Assembly: GCA_022606425.2 (NCBI GenBank)
Contig: JAHDVF020001336.1
Coordinates: forward strand, 1,550,001 to 1,614,000
Reading direction: 5' to 3'
Source of the DNA: Lepidostoma basale
Lineage: Eukaryota; Arthropoda; Insecta; Trichoptera; Lepidostomatidae
Length of the DNA stretch: 64,000 nucleotides
Part shown: positions 29,701 through 36,360 of the stretch, one piece after another
Numbering within the stretch: position 1 is the first letter of the stretch
Layout: the number at the start of each line of letters is the position of its first letter
Notes under the pieces: model-generated
The model's database searches: none
What the model saw: the letters and a program-made list of their open reading frames with translations, nothing else
Told to the model about the DNA's origin: nothing
Position numbers and translations under genes: made by a program

Positions 29701-31814
29701 AGGGGATTCTGGTGGTATCCATTCTTTGAACATTTCAAAAATTAAAGGTAATAAATAAATTTATAGTTCAAAATTTATAACGTTTATTTTGCGAACACGA
29801 AACGGAATCTACAAATCAAATCAAATCAGTTTATTTACTCTAAAGACATTACAAACAGCATAAATGTTTAAGGCATCTATTGAGTACAGGTCAAATATTA
29901 TTTACATACAACATAATACCAGGAACGCGTTAGATATGGTTCGACATTAGGAAGACAAGATACTCTCTAAAATGGAGAGTATTTGTCACTAATATGAAAA
30001 ACGTCAATCTCCGAGAAGACCACGTTCAGCAGACTAATTGCTCTTCCCAGCGGTGTCACCAGAGGCAGATTGGTTCTGACGGCCGGTAGGTAAAACAATC
30101 TGTGCTGTCACTGTCGGAGATATCTATCAGGGACAAAAAGACCAACACCTTCCAGCACGGCTAGTTCGCGAAATATTGCCTGATTAATCTAAAGAAATGG
30201 GTTATGCGATGCCTATCTCTTCGAAGCTGTAGAGAATTAGTTCCGCGCATTCCCAAAAGAAATGCCGTGGGATGGAGCCACGGATAACTACCATACTTCC
30301 TCGTGTAGAAATACCTCAGAATTATTTTCTGAACCTTCTCCAGCATAATGAAATATCTCGCCTCGTGAGGACTCCATATCACTCCATATTTAGACGCAGT
30401 AGAATAATAAATAAAATAATAATAAAAAATACACACAATAATGCTGGTAAGATGACACAGACCATTAAAAGTTGACATTATTTAAACTTTTAATATTATT
30501 TACATAAAAATTTGCTTGTGAAAAGTGCAAAAAAGTATTGTAAAAATATAATGTTTTCAAAATGTTATTAAAATATTCTTGCTGTAAAAAACAAACAGTT
30601 AAAGTTAGAAATAGGGCGTAAACATGATAACTAACTTACTAACTTACTAACTCACAGAATAAATGTCTAAGGCATGCTGTCTTCATTCGTTCTTTCCATG
30701 TTTCCATACCATCTTCATGAATCTATCATTATTTTGTTCATAACACTATCTCCGCACTGTATTCACTTTTCATATTTGACACTTTGACATATACAGATTT
30801 AACACACATTCCTCTAATAGATCTCATTAGATACGAACTTGTTAAAAGTTGATAGTTGAAGTAAATTATGCATTAAGTACCAAAAAACACAGTACGCAGT
30901 TTTATTACATATATTATACCAGAACAACCGCCGGTGTGCAAATAATAAATTGTGTGAAAATGAAGAATACAGTTTTAGGAAAATTATTGGGATACACAAT
31001 AACACACTTTGGTGTTTTATTTATTTATTATAGATAGAACAAAACTGCATACTTCGTTTTTTTCTTCAACCATTCAAATACTCTAATTTATAATTCCCTT
31101 TTGTTTATATAATTTTAAAAAATCTTTTGTTCCAGGTACCCGCACATGAACCACGTGCTGTGCACGGAAAGACGCTGCAGCATAGCTGTCCTTGCAAGCT
31201 TCCTCCTGCCTCCGGTCTTGTGTGTCCCTACATACATGCTCTTCCACGTGCGTCCGACGACCATCGTCGAGAACAAGACGGAAGTCACTCTCTATCACGT
31301 GGACTCCAACAACAACAGCCTTCTATACACCATCAACTTCTGGATCCACTCCGTCTTCATCAAACTCCTGCCGTGTCTGATCTTGACTGTCATCAGCATC
31401 TGGTTAATAAGAGCACTTTACAATGCCAACGAGAGACAGTTAGCCCTTAGGGGTTCTGGACCAACTGCAATGCTTAATAAAGATGGGAAAAGAACAAAGT
31501 ATGATAAAAGAACAGACCGCACAACTAGAATGCTAGTGGCTGTATTGCTTCTCTTTCTTTTGACAGAGTTTCCACAAGGAATTCTAGGGTTGTTAAGCGG
31601 TATTCTAGGGAAGTGTTTTTTTAAGGGTTGTTACTATTTATTCGGAGAAATGATGGACATATTAGCGCTGCTAAACGGTGCTATAAACTTCATTCTTTAT
31701 TGCTCTATGAGCCGCCAGTTTAGGCAAACGTTCGGCTTCTTGTTTAAGCCGAAAATTTTAGGGCGGAGATCTGCTCACGGGTCTCAGACAGAAGTTCAAA
31801 GCACGCGCGTATGA
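14485..31814 (+). CDS. Myosuppressin/FMRFamide-type (DMSR-like) neuropeptide GPCR, four coding exons
   Basis: A rhodopsin-class receptor for an RFamide-type neuropeptide, expected in the plasma membrane of neurons or muscle and coupled to heterotrimeric G protein. Splicing 14485-14751, 15933-16091, 21056-21192 and 31136-31814 gives 413 residues (phases 0, 0, 2). Glycosylation sequons are at N39, N234 and N247. TM1 is about 83-106 (GTFANILN, N98 as the N1.50 position). TM2 contains WLAVTD (D126) and MLEYIPF, a DMSR hallmark. TM3 ends in WRYLAIKYP in place of DRY. TM6 has FLLTEFPQGILGLLSGILG. TM7 has LNGAINFILYC, the NPxxY equivalent. These motifs match the myosuppressin receptor/DMSR-1 group; the ligand itself is inferred. 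Introns 1-3 are 1181, 4964 and 9943 bp and full of repeats. Confidence 0.92.
14775..15630 (+). repeat. ~190-bp tandem repeat array in receptor intron 1 (about 4.4 units)
   Basis: Units start with ATTAACACTAGA (or ATCAACACTAGA) at 14775, 14967, 15158, 15345 and 15551, spacing 192, 191, 187 and 206 bp. Each contains ACGGAATTCATC.., GTTGAAGGGATCCAC, a TACAGAAAATAAATT block, TCTTCAGTTTTATAGCAAGT and CAAATGTTATACAAACGATT. The last unit is truncated and joined to a SINE S1 remnant. The block before each unit resembles the exon 1 end and donor at 14730-14774. Confidence 0.9.
15625..15750 (+). mobile_element. SINE S1 remnant (body only)
   Basis: Matches the body of the SINE at 14102 from GACACACTGTCTTTGGTCTGG to CATGTCATGAGAATCAAT, with a small internal duplication (GATAGATTAGCTATTTTCGATAGATTGG). 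The tRNA-like head and poly-A are absent. Confidence 0.7.
15933..16091 (+). CDS. DMSR-like receptor, coding exon 2 (residues 90-142)
   Basis: 53 codons, phase 0 at both ends, between acceptor TTTTTATTACAG and donor GTAAGC. Encodes most of TM1 (VCIFGTFANILNIVVLTRKD), intracellular loop 1 (MANAPINRI) and TM2 (WLAVTDMLVMLEYIPFAIYR). N98 and D126 are the family-conserved polar residues. Confidence 0.93.
16150..16296 (-). mobile_element. RTE-like LINE fragment, left part (continues at 16942)
   Basis: Minus-strand 3' region of the TTAG family with a deletion joining the REVCQERKV part to MNKIMKGSLRWFGH. It is cut at TCTAAG, 16291-16295, and resumes at 16942 with CTCTAAGAGATCTCATTTCT. The interruption is the hAT-like element. 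Confidence 0.65.
16297..16941. mobile_element. hAT-like element inserted in a LINE, itself holding a family B inverted repeat
   Basis: The left end CAGAGGTTCCCAAACTTTTTTG has the hAT form. The interrupted LINE resumes on the right with an 8-bp near-duplication (GTCTAAGA left, CTCTAAGA right), the hAT target-site length. The right terminus is eroded. Nested inside at about 16545-16740 is a family B hammerhead-like inverted repeat. No transposase ORF. Confidence 0.6.
16545..16740. repeat. Penelope-like inverted repeat, family B, hammerhead-like core on minus strand
   Basis: GAGAATGTCGCGACAGCTGTTTCGC (left) and GACAGCTGTCGTGACATTCTC-type sequence (right) form an inverted pair around 16605. On the minus strand the left half reads CTGATGA-T, a short stem, AGC, GAAA, ACAGCTGT, C. 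The + strand half has lost most of the core. The outer end, ..AACAGTGTTGTAATTTTAACAG.., TTTTTCGGCCAAAACAATAG, matches 24970-25040 and 63180-63250. Confidence 0.65.
16965..17805 (-). mobile_element. RTE-like LINE copy, subfamily with AYPSGE/AYPPGK end
   Basis: Minus strand, 3' tail TTAG repeats at 16967-16981. Readable parts: RMDESRMVKKLYTSSVSGKR, SRGRPRKTWHDQINQLLKGG, and upstream SKVIVFEKEEWMTICDICAM, FTYLGSMFTRDGKMEKDIER and HNGLLVPTLMYGSEAW. Frameshifts separate the two halves near 17270 and 17415. It is the same subfamily as 23660, 49540 and 54778. Confidence 0.8.
17815..18005 (-). pseudogene. LINE C-terminal fragment of another family
   Basis: Minus strand encodes RGTPRKETKRQTEEK, DGRIAWKKIGRKWKELGNGE and RDGQRKKSVEDRCGGGQV, resembling the end of a BovB/RTE-type ORF2. 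It is short and broken. Confidence 0.45.
18125..18745 (-). mobile_element. RTE-like LINE copy interrupted by a MITE
   Basis: 18125-18357 and 18607-18745 are consecutive segments of one minus-strand TTAG-family copy (3' part, then SNENIRSECSANESVMNKIM). They are separated by a ~245-bp foreign element. The 3' flank has a weak TTAG repeat (CTAATTAACTAATC). Confidence 0.7.
18362..18606. mobile_element. Non-autonomous DNA element (MITE) with ~20-bp TIRs
   Basis: Ends are TTGGTGATCTGGCAGAAAGT and the reverse complement of ACTTTCTGCCAGATCATCAA, differing by one base. The interior is AT-rich and non-coding. A similar terminal motif (GGCAGATCATCAGATGGC) occurs at 53197. Superfamily not determined because the target duplication is unclear. 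Confidence 0.7.
18750..19098 (+). mobile_element. Jockey-like LINE 3' end with (TGATT)n tail
   Basis: + strand reads RYLRQRQHRLFYLPAARTNL, PVGRAISLLNAVSSEIDVFH and VSESTFRGQILLTLESILSS in frame segments, then a ~110-bp 3' UTR and TGATTTGATTTGATTTGATTTG. Nearly identical 3' ends occur at 21870-22045 and 25170-25505. Confidence 0.75.
19200..19350 (+). mobile_element. tRNA-derived SINE, family S2
   Basis: Box-B-like GATTCAAGCC near 19230 and the same body as 3932-4137 (CACGACCAGATTCCTTCTTC, ATAATAATTAGTTATTTC). The tRNA head is eroded. Confidence 0.6.
19360..19500. repeat. Dispersed repeat shared with 62130-62290
   Basis: CGCGAACACCAGGCAATGTG, CATAGCA-ATAGAAA and CATAAAACTGG recur in the same order at 62130-62290. 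Identity of the repeat is unknown. Confidence 0.5.
19560..19985 (-). pseudogene. LINE ORF2 C-terminus (MNRLDAFELWIYRRML type)
   Basis: Minus strand: MNVMNRLDAFELWIYRRMLR, IPWTDRVSNADVLQRARANR, ELLSSVKNRKVSYLDHVLRG, then KVEGRRGVGRRQLSWLRNI and the terminal block. This is the post-RT connection and C-terminal region of a non-LTR element. The 5' part and RT are missing. Related pieces are at 1940-2130 (-) and 41646-42036 (+). Confidence 0.75.
20175..20560 (-). pseudogene. LINE ORF2 C-terminal fragment (GRPPERWKDSW type)
   Basis: Minus strand encodes a GHVQRMNTARLPYIALHNQP-like stretch and R-RGRP-E-WKD.., preceded by an ARMxxLRTSEMKTPRMIAGKT-type region. Copies at 29545-29740 (-) and 50345-50535 (+). 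Broken by stops. Confidence 0.6.
20565..20960 (-). pseudogene. Jockey-like LINE 3' end, minus orientation
   Basis: Reverse complement of the C-terminal region (CRINLPMVVPVGRAILLLNR, VASEVDIF). It is preceded on the + strand by ATTTCATTTCATTTATTTTA, the complement of its tail. Heavily decayed. The same left end occurs at 12710-12770. Confidence 0.55.
21056..21192 (+). CDS. DMSR-like receptor, coding exon 3 (residues 143-188)
   Basis: Encodes extracellular loop 1 (PDHMDFPYSW) and TM3 to the WRYLAIK motif. It ends two bases into the Lys188 codon at donor GTGAGT. The acceptor is a tandem CAGCAG: use of the upstream AG (21052) would insert one Gln before Val143. Cys160 is the likely TM3 partner of the conserved extracellular disulfide. 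Confidence 0.92.
21225..21600. mobile_element. Inverted-repeat MITE in receptor intron 3
   Basis: Left arm (GGCACGACATAGGAAATCGACTTCGG.., ACCCCTTAAGAGTCGT) and right arm (ACGACTCTTAAGGGG.., CCGAAGTCTATATCTTATGTCGTGCC) are about 75 bp and inverted. One arm reappears at 7955-8060. It starts about 30 bp inside the intron after exon 3. Confidence 0.7.
21690..22160 (+). mobile_element. Two jockey-like LINE pieces
   Basis: 21700-21900: VIWSPREVQHSLMSESIQKK, FLRTLYLREYRLCAWLYRT and FLGKLGYS, then a deletion to the 3' end (LAKVRSGDKYF) and a tail with TGATTTG. 22060-22160 is another piece (FIKLIRSSFENPYVLEQICL). Confidence 0.65.
22165..22745 (-). pseudogene. LINE C-terminal scraps
   Basis: TCTCCATCCTCTGCTGGACG followed by TAAGCCTCTCC and similar TAGGCCTC blocks are the complement of the BovB/RTE-type EAYIQQW tail. 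22480-22690 holds a mutated GHIARRELGNLEK..FEMWCWRHVVRI-type region. No frame is intact. Confidence 0.45.
22746..23660. other. No gene seen; TTTA microsatellite at 23336-23362
   Basis: AT-rich intron sequence. 23336-23362 is (TTTA)n. No recognisable domain or RNA gene. Confidence 0.45.
23662..24215 (-). mobile_element. RTE-like LINE copy, subfamily 2, decayed
   Basis: Minus strand, TTAG tail at 23667-23682, followed by the AYPSRET-type end, KKRGREKPRKACHDQI-like block and an MRSLRRMCG-like block. Many frameshifts; 5' truncated at the HNxxLVPTLMY region. Confidence 0.7.
24216..25045. repeat. Penelope-like inverted repeat, family B, interrupted by repeat R
   Basis: Left arm (24216-24400) and right arm (24855-25045) are inverted copies. 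On the minus strand at 24297-24341 the core reads CTGACGA-T, GGTAAC, ATCG, GTTAGC, GAAA, ACAGCTGT, C. On the + strand at 24887-24930 the same core has GTTACCCAAA, a damaged stem. The arms share TTCTGTATTTATCTT-AGTTT. Repeat R lies between them (24575-24850). Confidence 0.75.
25085..25510 (+). mobile_element. Jockey-like LINE 3' end with (TGATT)n tail
   Basis: + strand: RLIRGYFENSAVLEDVGIFV, PERYLRQRQYRLFYLPAARN, NLPLVIPVGRAISLLNAVSS, EINVFHVSESTFRGQIL, then stop, UTR and CTGATTTGATTTGATTT. It is the least damaged 3' end of this family inside the receptor intron. Confidence 0.8.
25511..25965. other. Unassigned block with a G+C-rich palindrome
   Basis: 25779-25792 is GCCCCCCGGGGGGC, unusual against the AT-rich surroundings. 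A 66-codon + ORF (25758-25958) has no recognisable motif. Possibly part of the LTR element that follows, but this is not shown. Confidence 0.3.
26025..26793 (-). mobile_element. Gypsy-type (CsRn1-like) LTR with tRNA-Trp-like primer-binding site
   Basis: On the minus strand an LTR runs from TGTCGGGGTTAAATGCATAA (starts 26793) to CCCCCACA (ends 26139), about 655 bp with TG..CA ends. It contains a TATA-like CATATAAAAGC (near 26620). One base later TGGTGACCCCGACGACGG (26137-26120) matches the tRNA-Trp-type PBS known in CsRn1/Kabuki gypsy elements. Another LTR 3' end fragment follows at 26115-26025. No gag-pol is present. Confidence 0.7.
26437..26550. repeat. Two 57-bp direct repeats inside the LTR
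   Basis: 26437-26493 and 26494-26550 are adjacent units beginning TGGACTG(C/A)CTTAGCTTCG and ending CCTCGTGGCG, differing at about two positions. They lie downstream of the LTR's TATA-like box on the minus strand. The antisense ORF across them (26414-26662) is a repeat artefact. Confidence 0.85.
26800..27244 (-). mobile_element. Second, 3'-truncated LTR of the same family
   Basis: Minus strand starts TGTCGGGGTTAAATGCATAA at 27244 and shares AAATATATGACACGAATA, GACCTACTTATCAAAA and CATATAAAAGCGGTAC with the LTR at 26139-26793. Its R/U5 end is missing where it meets the next LTR. It abuts the left end of a pogo-like element. Confidence 0.7.
27353..27666. mobile_element. Tc1-like deletion derivative (MITE)
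   Basis: The left end GGGTGTTTTTTTTAGAGG and right end CCTCTAAAAAAACACAC are inverted. The body matches the ends of the larger copy at 33081-33580 (AAACTGGC.., ACTGTCAATTTGACA, TTGATTTGTAGTNAGTACG). No transposase remains. Confidence 0.75.
27765..28010 (+). pseudogene. Pogo-like transposase C-terminal fragment
   Basis: + strand reads KLSVVKSHLDDLITFNDYLS, EVQLYYTHFRNFRELIIKIQ, stop, TSEVQTKLNSFFKAG. The terminal TKLNSFF resembles the Q/TxxLxxFF PCNA-interaction (PIP-like) motif that closes many pogo/Tigger transposases. The catalytic DDE domain is absent. Inference from motif and flanking TIRs. Confidence 0.65.
28196..28490 (+). mobile_element. tRNA-derived SINE, family S1, with long A-rich tail
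   Basis: Box A TGGCAGAGTGG (28207-28217), box B GGTTCGATTCC (28250-28260), shared body (TTGTTACACTGTCTTTGG.., GGCTACCTATCACATGTCAC) and an A/T-rich tail over 28375-28490. The best preserved S1 copy, inside the pogo remnant. Confidence 0.88.
28542..29535. other. Intron sequence, no gene; small jockey/family E scraps near 28590-28680
   Basis: 28598-28620 (ACCAGTCTGTCGATGCCAG) matches the core of family E. 28625-28680 resembles the jockey-like FRNNLNSLQLQRDGHLI region. The + ORFs at 28842-29033 and 29011-29322 have no recognisable motif and no splice context, so they are not called. Confidence 0.4.
29545..29740 (-). pseudogene. LINE ORF2 C-terminal fragment (same family as 20175)
   Basis: Minus strand: MFKEWIPPESPILHCIISLM, GLVLVEDLLKYGRTAGNLP and HRRSNTLENRPYRSTIRKKK. 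It terminates in the poly-Lys encoded by an AAGAAG-type tail. Frame shifted relative to the + copy at 50345. Confidence 0.6.
29812..30395 (-). mobile_element. Jockey-like LINE 3' end, minus strand, with (TGATT)n tail
   Basis: AATCAAATCAAATCAG at 29815 is the complement of the tail. The minus strand then reads the UTR, the EIDVFHISDKYSPF-like end, PLVTPLGRAISLLNVVFSEI and RQRQHRLFYLPAVRTNLPLV. At 30161-30478 an open segment holds YGVIWSPHEARYFIMLEKVQ and KIILRYFYTRKYGSYPWLHP. Frameshifted but long, about 580 bp. Confidence 0.8.
30640..30835 (-). pseudogene. Short RTE-like LINE fragment
   Basis: Minus strand contains decayed M-SVKYEK.., CGDSVMNKIMIDS and WYGNMERTNEDS, next to an ACTTACTAACTTACTAACTC tail-like run at 30632. 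Deeply degraded. Confidence 0.5.
31136..31814 (+). CDS. DMSR-like receptor, coding exon 4 (residues 188-413 and stop)
   Basis: The acceptor TTTTGTTCCAG ends at 31135. Its first base completes Lys188, giving KYPHMNHVLC. The exon carries TM4 (about 203-224), extracellular loop 2 with two sequons, TM5 (about 255-280), a basic third intracellular loop (KDGKRTKYDKRTDRTTR), TM6 (about 320-345), TM7 (about 355-377), helix 8 (MSRQFRQTFGFLF) and a short Ser/Thr-containing tail ending STRV. TGA is at 31812. No AATAAA occurs in the next ~465 bp; the first one (32282) is inside a Penelope-like repeat. Confidence 0.93.
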
Positions 31815-32250
31815 TGCAAAGACAGAGTTAGTATCGAGTTGATTGATATAGCGTTTTAAAATGTGTTTGTTCTCAACGAATTTAAACGGGAGATTGACAG
31901 CTTGGATGAGAAGAGGCAGAATAGCCCCTTAACAACTGCAAGCAGACAGTTTGGAACGTTTTTAAAAATTAATAATCGCATAAAAATCTAGTCATTAATT
32001 TCAGAGATACCCAGTGCCGGATTAGGCATATAGCAGGCAAAGCAAGTGCTACGGGCCCCGCGTTTCTGGAGGCCCCGCGCCTATACCAGGAAATCAGCCG
32101 CTATTTTTGAAAGTGGAACAAATCCAATTTTTCACGTTTAGAGATATTGAAGAGTTAGCGTTTGAATGAATTTAAATATATTGGCAAATGTTCAACAACT
32201 TGGGTTATGTTTTAACAACTATAATTTTTAATTTTAGATAAACTTAAGGC
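31815..32250 (+). other. Probable start of receptor 3' UTR; hAT-like scrap near 32000-32110
   Basis: Follows the receptor stop codon. No AATAAA is present. 32010-32085 (CAGTGCCGGATTAGGCATA, GGGCCCCGCG) resembles a hAT-type terminal fragment. The extent of the transcript cannot be set from the sequence. Confidence 0.4.
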
Positions 32251-32254
32251 TGTG

Positions 32255-32455
32255 GAATTCCATAATGACGAATTTTTAGGAAATAAAACACTGTTTTTTC
32301 CATTTTTGAGTTTATTTTTCTAGTTTAGTTTATATCGTTCTCCCGATGATGAAGGATCTAATGTGTTCCTTCGTAACATGCCGAGAAAAATAAACTCAAA
32401 AGTGGAAAAAACAGTGTTTTATTTAATTCATAAAAATTCGTAACTCTAATTTTGT
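32255..32455. repeat. Penelope-like inverted repeat, family A
   Basis: The left arm, GTGGAATTCCATAATGACGA.., AAAACACTGTTTTTTCC and GAGTTTATTTTTC, is the inverse of the right arm. The + strand core lies at 32338-32387: TTCTC, CCGATGA-T, GAAGGA with TCCTTC, GTAA (for GAAA), CATGCC, GAGAA. Stem I (TTCTC/GAGAA) and stem II pair perfectly; the GAAA box and stem III are each mutated. The left arm has lost its core. Confidence 0.75.
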
Positions 32456-33078
32456 TAAACTTTAAAATATAATAACAATTGTTATTGTTAAACAGAATAA
32501 ATGTTATGCTCCCAATGGACTTATTCTAATTTCAAATATAATATACTGTAAGAAATAAAAACGAGAAGAATATTTTTTCAACATTTTATACGCATTGGCT
32601 TTACATTTTACACGATTTTTAATGAATTAATTTACAGAAGAAGTCGTGGTCCATTTAATTGTATAATTATAAATATAAATAGAGGATATTAATACATAAC
32701 CTAAATTACTATTAATTTTTTTTTTCCAAATGTAGACTTATTCCATTTTCATAAATAACGGCTCAAACAAACAAACAAAACAAACAAAACTCACGTGAGA
32801 GGTTAGATGTGTTTAAAGGGGTTAGGGGCAGTCAGAGGTATGAAAAAAACAAGTATTATAAATAAATAAATAAATGGCAGTAATTAAATTTATTATATAA
32901 AACCAACAAAAATTATTATATTATGTTTTAACTTGTTATGTTATTATAAATTGAATTGAAATAATTTGCTTTTCAAGGCCATTAATACTATTTAAAAATG
33001 CCCTTTACACGTTGACTTTCACAGTACTTTTCAGTATTCCGGTGTAAAAAGCCATTTTAACTTAACCGTATTACATAT
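32456..33078. other. No gene seen
   Basis: AT-rich; contains a run of AAACAAACAAAACAAACAAAAC at about 32767-32790. Ends at the target site of the Tc1-like element. Confidence 0.4.
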
Positions 33079-33080
33079 AC

Positions 33081-33580
33081 AGGGTGTTTTTTTAAAGGTT
33101 TCATTTTTAAACTGGCGACATTGTTTCTACAGACTGTCAATTTGACAGTTGATTTGTAGTAAGTACGTTTTGCCATTTTACCATAAAAAGACTGACGTCA
33201 GAACAGCGCTTGTAAATTATGCAAATTCATTTTGAAAATTATGGTTCGGTTCGCCAAACTTATCGTGCACTACGTCCATTTTACGGTCGACATAATCGTC
33301 CATCCGAGCAAATTATTCGGAAGACCATGGATCGTTTTCGCACCACGTACACTCTAGTGGATAATACGCATCCACAAAGACGACAATTGTCGAAAATTGG
33401 ATTTCACGATTATGCTTCATTCGAGCTAGCCGTGACGCTCATATGCCCGAATTCATATTTAAACAATAACGGCATAAAATTATCTATTAAATAAAGCCAA
33501 TATCATAGACATTAACATTATTTTAATGTTTTTTTTTTTTCATTTTAAATATGTATTGTATACCTCTAAAAAAACACCCT
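33081..33580 (+). mobile_element. Internally deleted Tc1/mariner-like element with transposase N-terminus
   Basis: Ends AGGGTGTTTTTTTAAAGG and CCTCTAAAAAAACACCCT are inverted and one base apart in sequence. The + strand encodes part of the DNA-binding domain (NYGSVRQTYRALRPFYGRHN, RPSEQIIRKTMDRFRTTYTL, DNTHPQRRQ). It then jumps by deletion to the 3' end, losing the DDE/D domain. Flanked by TA on the left. Confidence 0.8.
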
Positions 33581-33803
33581 ATATAATTAAAATTCTGTTA
33601 ACGCGTGACTGACGTGTTAACGATTTAATAGTTGGCAGTCACATATGACTGCCACAGCGTCATACGTGTTAAAACGCGAAATATGTAACTTTTACAATAT
33701 AAAAAATAATAAAACTTCTATAATACCGGCGTTACGTTTTTATGAATATTAAACTCAATTTCTTTGATAATGTCTCGTTAAGGGGTAATTTAGCAACAAT
33801 ATA

Positions 33804-35010
33804 CAGGGTGTCCCAAACGTCGACGTCGAGGTAGGGACGTCGGTATTTAAAAAAAATCGAGAAAATCAACAACCTGTGATGGTCTTGTAACTCCCGTTAT
33901 TACAAATCTTAACATTTTGTAAATTTTATTTTTATTATGTAATCCTGAATAATGTTTCAATAAATTGTTGCCTAAAATTTATAGTTAACTGCTCCAGCTT
34001 GGATGAAAATGTTACTTTTTGTCCAACCAAGTATTCAAAAATTAAAACTACGCCCAATTTTAACTGACCGGACTGAAAATAAAATGTACTACGCTATTTT
34101 AACAAGTAACTTTAAAAGTTGGCGCATTTAATGAGAATTCCAGAATGGTATGACACATGCTAGATTATTTCTTAAATTGGGTGTGGACAATTTTTTGTGT
34201 AATAAAACCCAGTTTTGAACATTTTTTTCTGAGAGACTAAAAGTCAATTTTCGAAGTGTGAGCGAGACTGACTACACTTTTACCAAAGTGTGAGACGGAT
34301 AGATACACACCTGTTGTATACAAGGAAAAAAATCGATGGGCATCCGTCATGCTGGAACCATTTTTTTTTTCTCGATTTTTTTTAAATGCCTATTATTTCA
34401 AAAACACTTTTTTTATATATATAACTAACTAACTAACCATCACGCCGTCTCCCCGAAGGGGTAAGCAGAAAGAATGGACTGCCACATTTTTCTTTCCTGA
34501 CATATTTTTCTCGCTTCCTCAACATTCATACATCGTGTCATGCACGTGCGTCGATTCTTCACTTCTCACATGGCCGACATTCAATATTTGATTTATTTGA
34601 TCGTGCCACGTTTTCCTCGGTCTTCCTCTATTTCTGGTTCCATTTACATCATTAACATATATTTTTTTTACCATTCTTTCTTCATTAATTCTTTCCATAT
34701 GTCCAAACCATCTTAATGATCCTTTCATTATTTTGTTCATGACACCATCATTCGCGCCGCATTCACTTCTTATATTTTCATTCGACACTCTATCATACAC
34801 AGATTATCCACACATTCGTCTAAGAGATCTCAATTCTACTGCATTTATTCTACTTTCATCCTTCTTTTGCCAGTTCCATGCTTCGCCTCCATACATAAGG
34901 GTCGGTAGAAGAACACCATTGTGCACTGCCATTCTAGCTTTTTTCTCATAAACTGTATGACTTGCCCTATCAACTATTTACGGGTTGACGTCGACGTCTG
35001 GGACACCCTG
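33804..35010. mobile_element. TIR element of unknown superfamily with a nested LINE
   Basis: The left end CAGGGTGTCCCAAACGTCGA plus CGTC and the right end GACGTCGACGTCTGGGACACCCTG are inverted with about one difference. The interior up to 34420 is AT-rich with no readable transposase. 34428-34955 is a TTAG-family LINE. A clear target duplication was not seen. Confidence 0.65.
34428..34955 (-). mobile_element. RTE-like LINE copy nested in the TIR element
   Basis: (TTAG)n tail at 34422-34437. The minus strand reads MYDRVSNENIRSECGANDGV, MNKIMKGSLRWFGHMERINE, ERMVKKIYVNDVNGTRNRGR, PRKTWHDQINQILNVGHVRS. Upstream is QKKDESRINAVELRSLRRMC and KARMAVHNGVLLPTLMYGGE. Frameshifts near 34556 and 34800. 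Confidence 0.82.
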
Positions 35011-35555
35011 GATATTAAATTAGTATGGTTGTGTATGGCAGAAATTACTAATTATGGAATGTAAAAGCTTGTCGTATTAAGAATAGAAAAATATAGTTTT
35101 AAAAAAAATTAAGTCTGATAGGTGTATTATGTAGTCAATATAAAAAGCTCCGTACAGTCGTGTTCTTGCAACTAATGGAAGATTATGGATCTTTCGGTTA
35201 TCCTTCTTGCGAATAAAATATAGGAGTATGTATAAAAAGTGAATCATATTGCGTGGAAAGCGTAAAATGAATAAAAATTAAATAATAAAATCCATTCTCC
35301 AAGTTCTCTGAATTATCACGAGTTTTTTTTCTTAAAGCTACGTGTGAAGGTTACTCCAGAGATCTTTTTTTAAAGGTTCACTAATTTATCGAATTAATTG
35401 CTTGGTTTTAACACGTAGCTTATAAATTATAAAAAGGGTAGAATCATATTATTCGCGGACTACGTACTATAAATCCTATTAAAAAGAAAAATGTATCAGC
35501 ACCCCTTTGCAAACATTACGAAAACCAACTTATTTTAACGTATTATTTACCGTTG
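35011..35555. other. No gene seen
   Basis: AT-rich, no recognisable feature. Confidence 0.4.
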
Positions 35556-35559
35556 CTTC

Positions 35560-36360
35560 TCTAGACCCAATCGCTACAACTGGGATATCGGATGGGAGAG
35601 CAAATTATCAATGTGGTATGTTATGCAGACGATGCTATAATCATAACTGAAAACAATAATGACTTACAAAAAAATGCTAGGCAGACTACATCACGCCTGT
35701 AAGAAATACAACATGATGATCTCTATTGAAAAAACAAAATGTATGACCTTTTCCAAAACACCCAAAACATGTGGTTATAGAAAATCAACCCATAGAACAG
35801 ATCAGGACCTTCAAGTATCTAGGCATAGACCTGGTGGGAGGAGCTGATCTGCGGGAAGAAATATAAGCCCAAGTAAACAAGGCAGCTGCAATCTCTGGCG
35901 CTCTAAAATCCACAATATGGAAAATCAAAGACATGGCTATTAAGAGTAAGATGAGAATCTATAAAGCATGCGTAAGCAGACATATCAGACCTGACTAAAT
36001 ATGAGACCTTAAAAATTGTTCATAAACAATGTTTCCTACAGAGGTAAGAGGAATAGCCATTAGAGCTGAACCTCTGTAAGCCAGAAGATCCTAGTCCAAG
36101 TCCAAAAAACTACAAAAAAGGTGGATGGATGATATTATCCGAATTGGCGTGTCAAAGGTGCCAACCTGTATCCAGCAGTGGAGAAAAATTGGCTGAAATA
36201 AAAAATGAAGATGATTTGAATGATGAAACTAACCAAATCAAGCCCCCGTATAAACCAACATCCCACCAAATCACCTTTCCAATAATGTTCACATTAGACG
36301 TAAGAGGAATAGCCACAAGAACTGAACCTCGGTAAGCTCTAAGATCCAAATCCAAGTATA
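35560..36360 (+). pseudogene. Non-LTR reverse transcriptase fragment (YADDA)
   Basis: + strand: LQLGYRMGEQIINVVCYADD, AIIITENNNDLQ, then in another frame ACKKYNMMISIEKTKCMTFS, IEQIRTFKYLGIDLVGGADL and KAAAISGALKSTIWKIKDMA. YADD is the RT motif C and FKYLG is motif E. 36040-36350 repeats GIAIRAEPL/GIATRTEPR blocks twice. Several frameshifts; related to 55850-56480 and 57430-57890. Confidence 0.75.

Noticed and set aside
33219..33494. Functional transposase
   Set aside because: Only part of the N-terminal DNA-binding domain is present; the catalytic domain is deleted.
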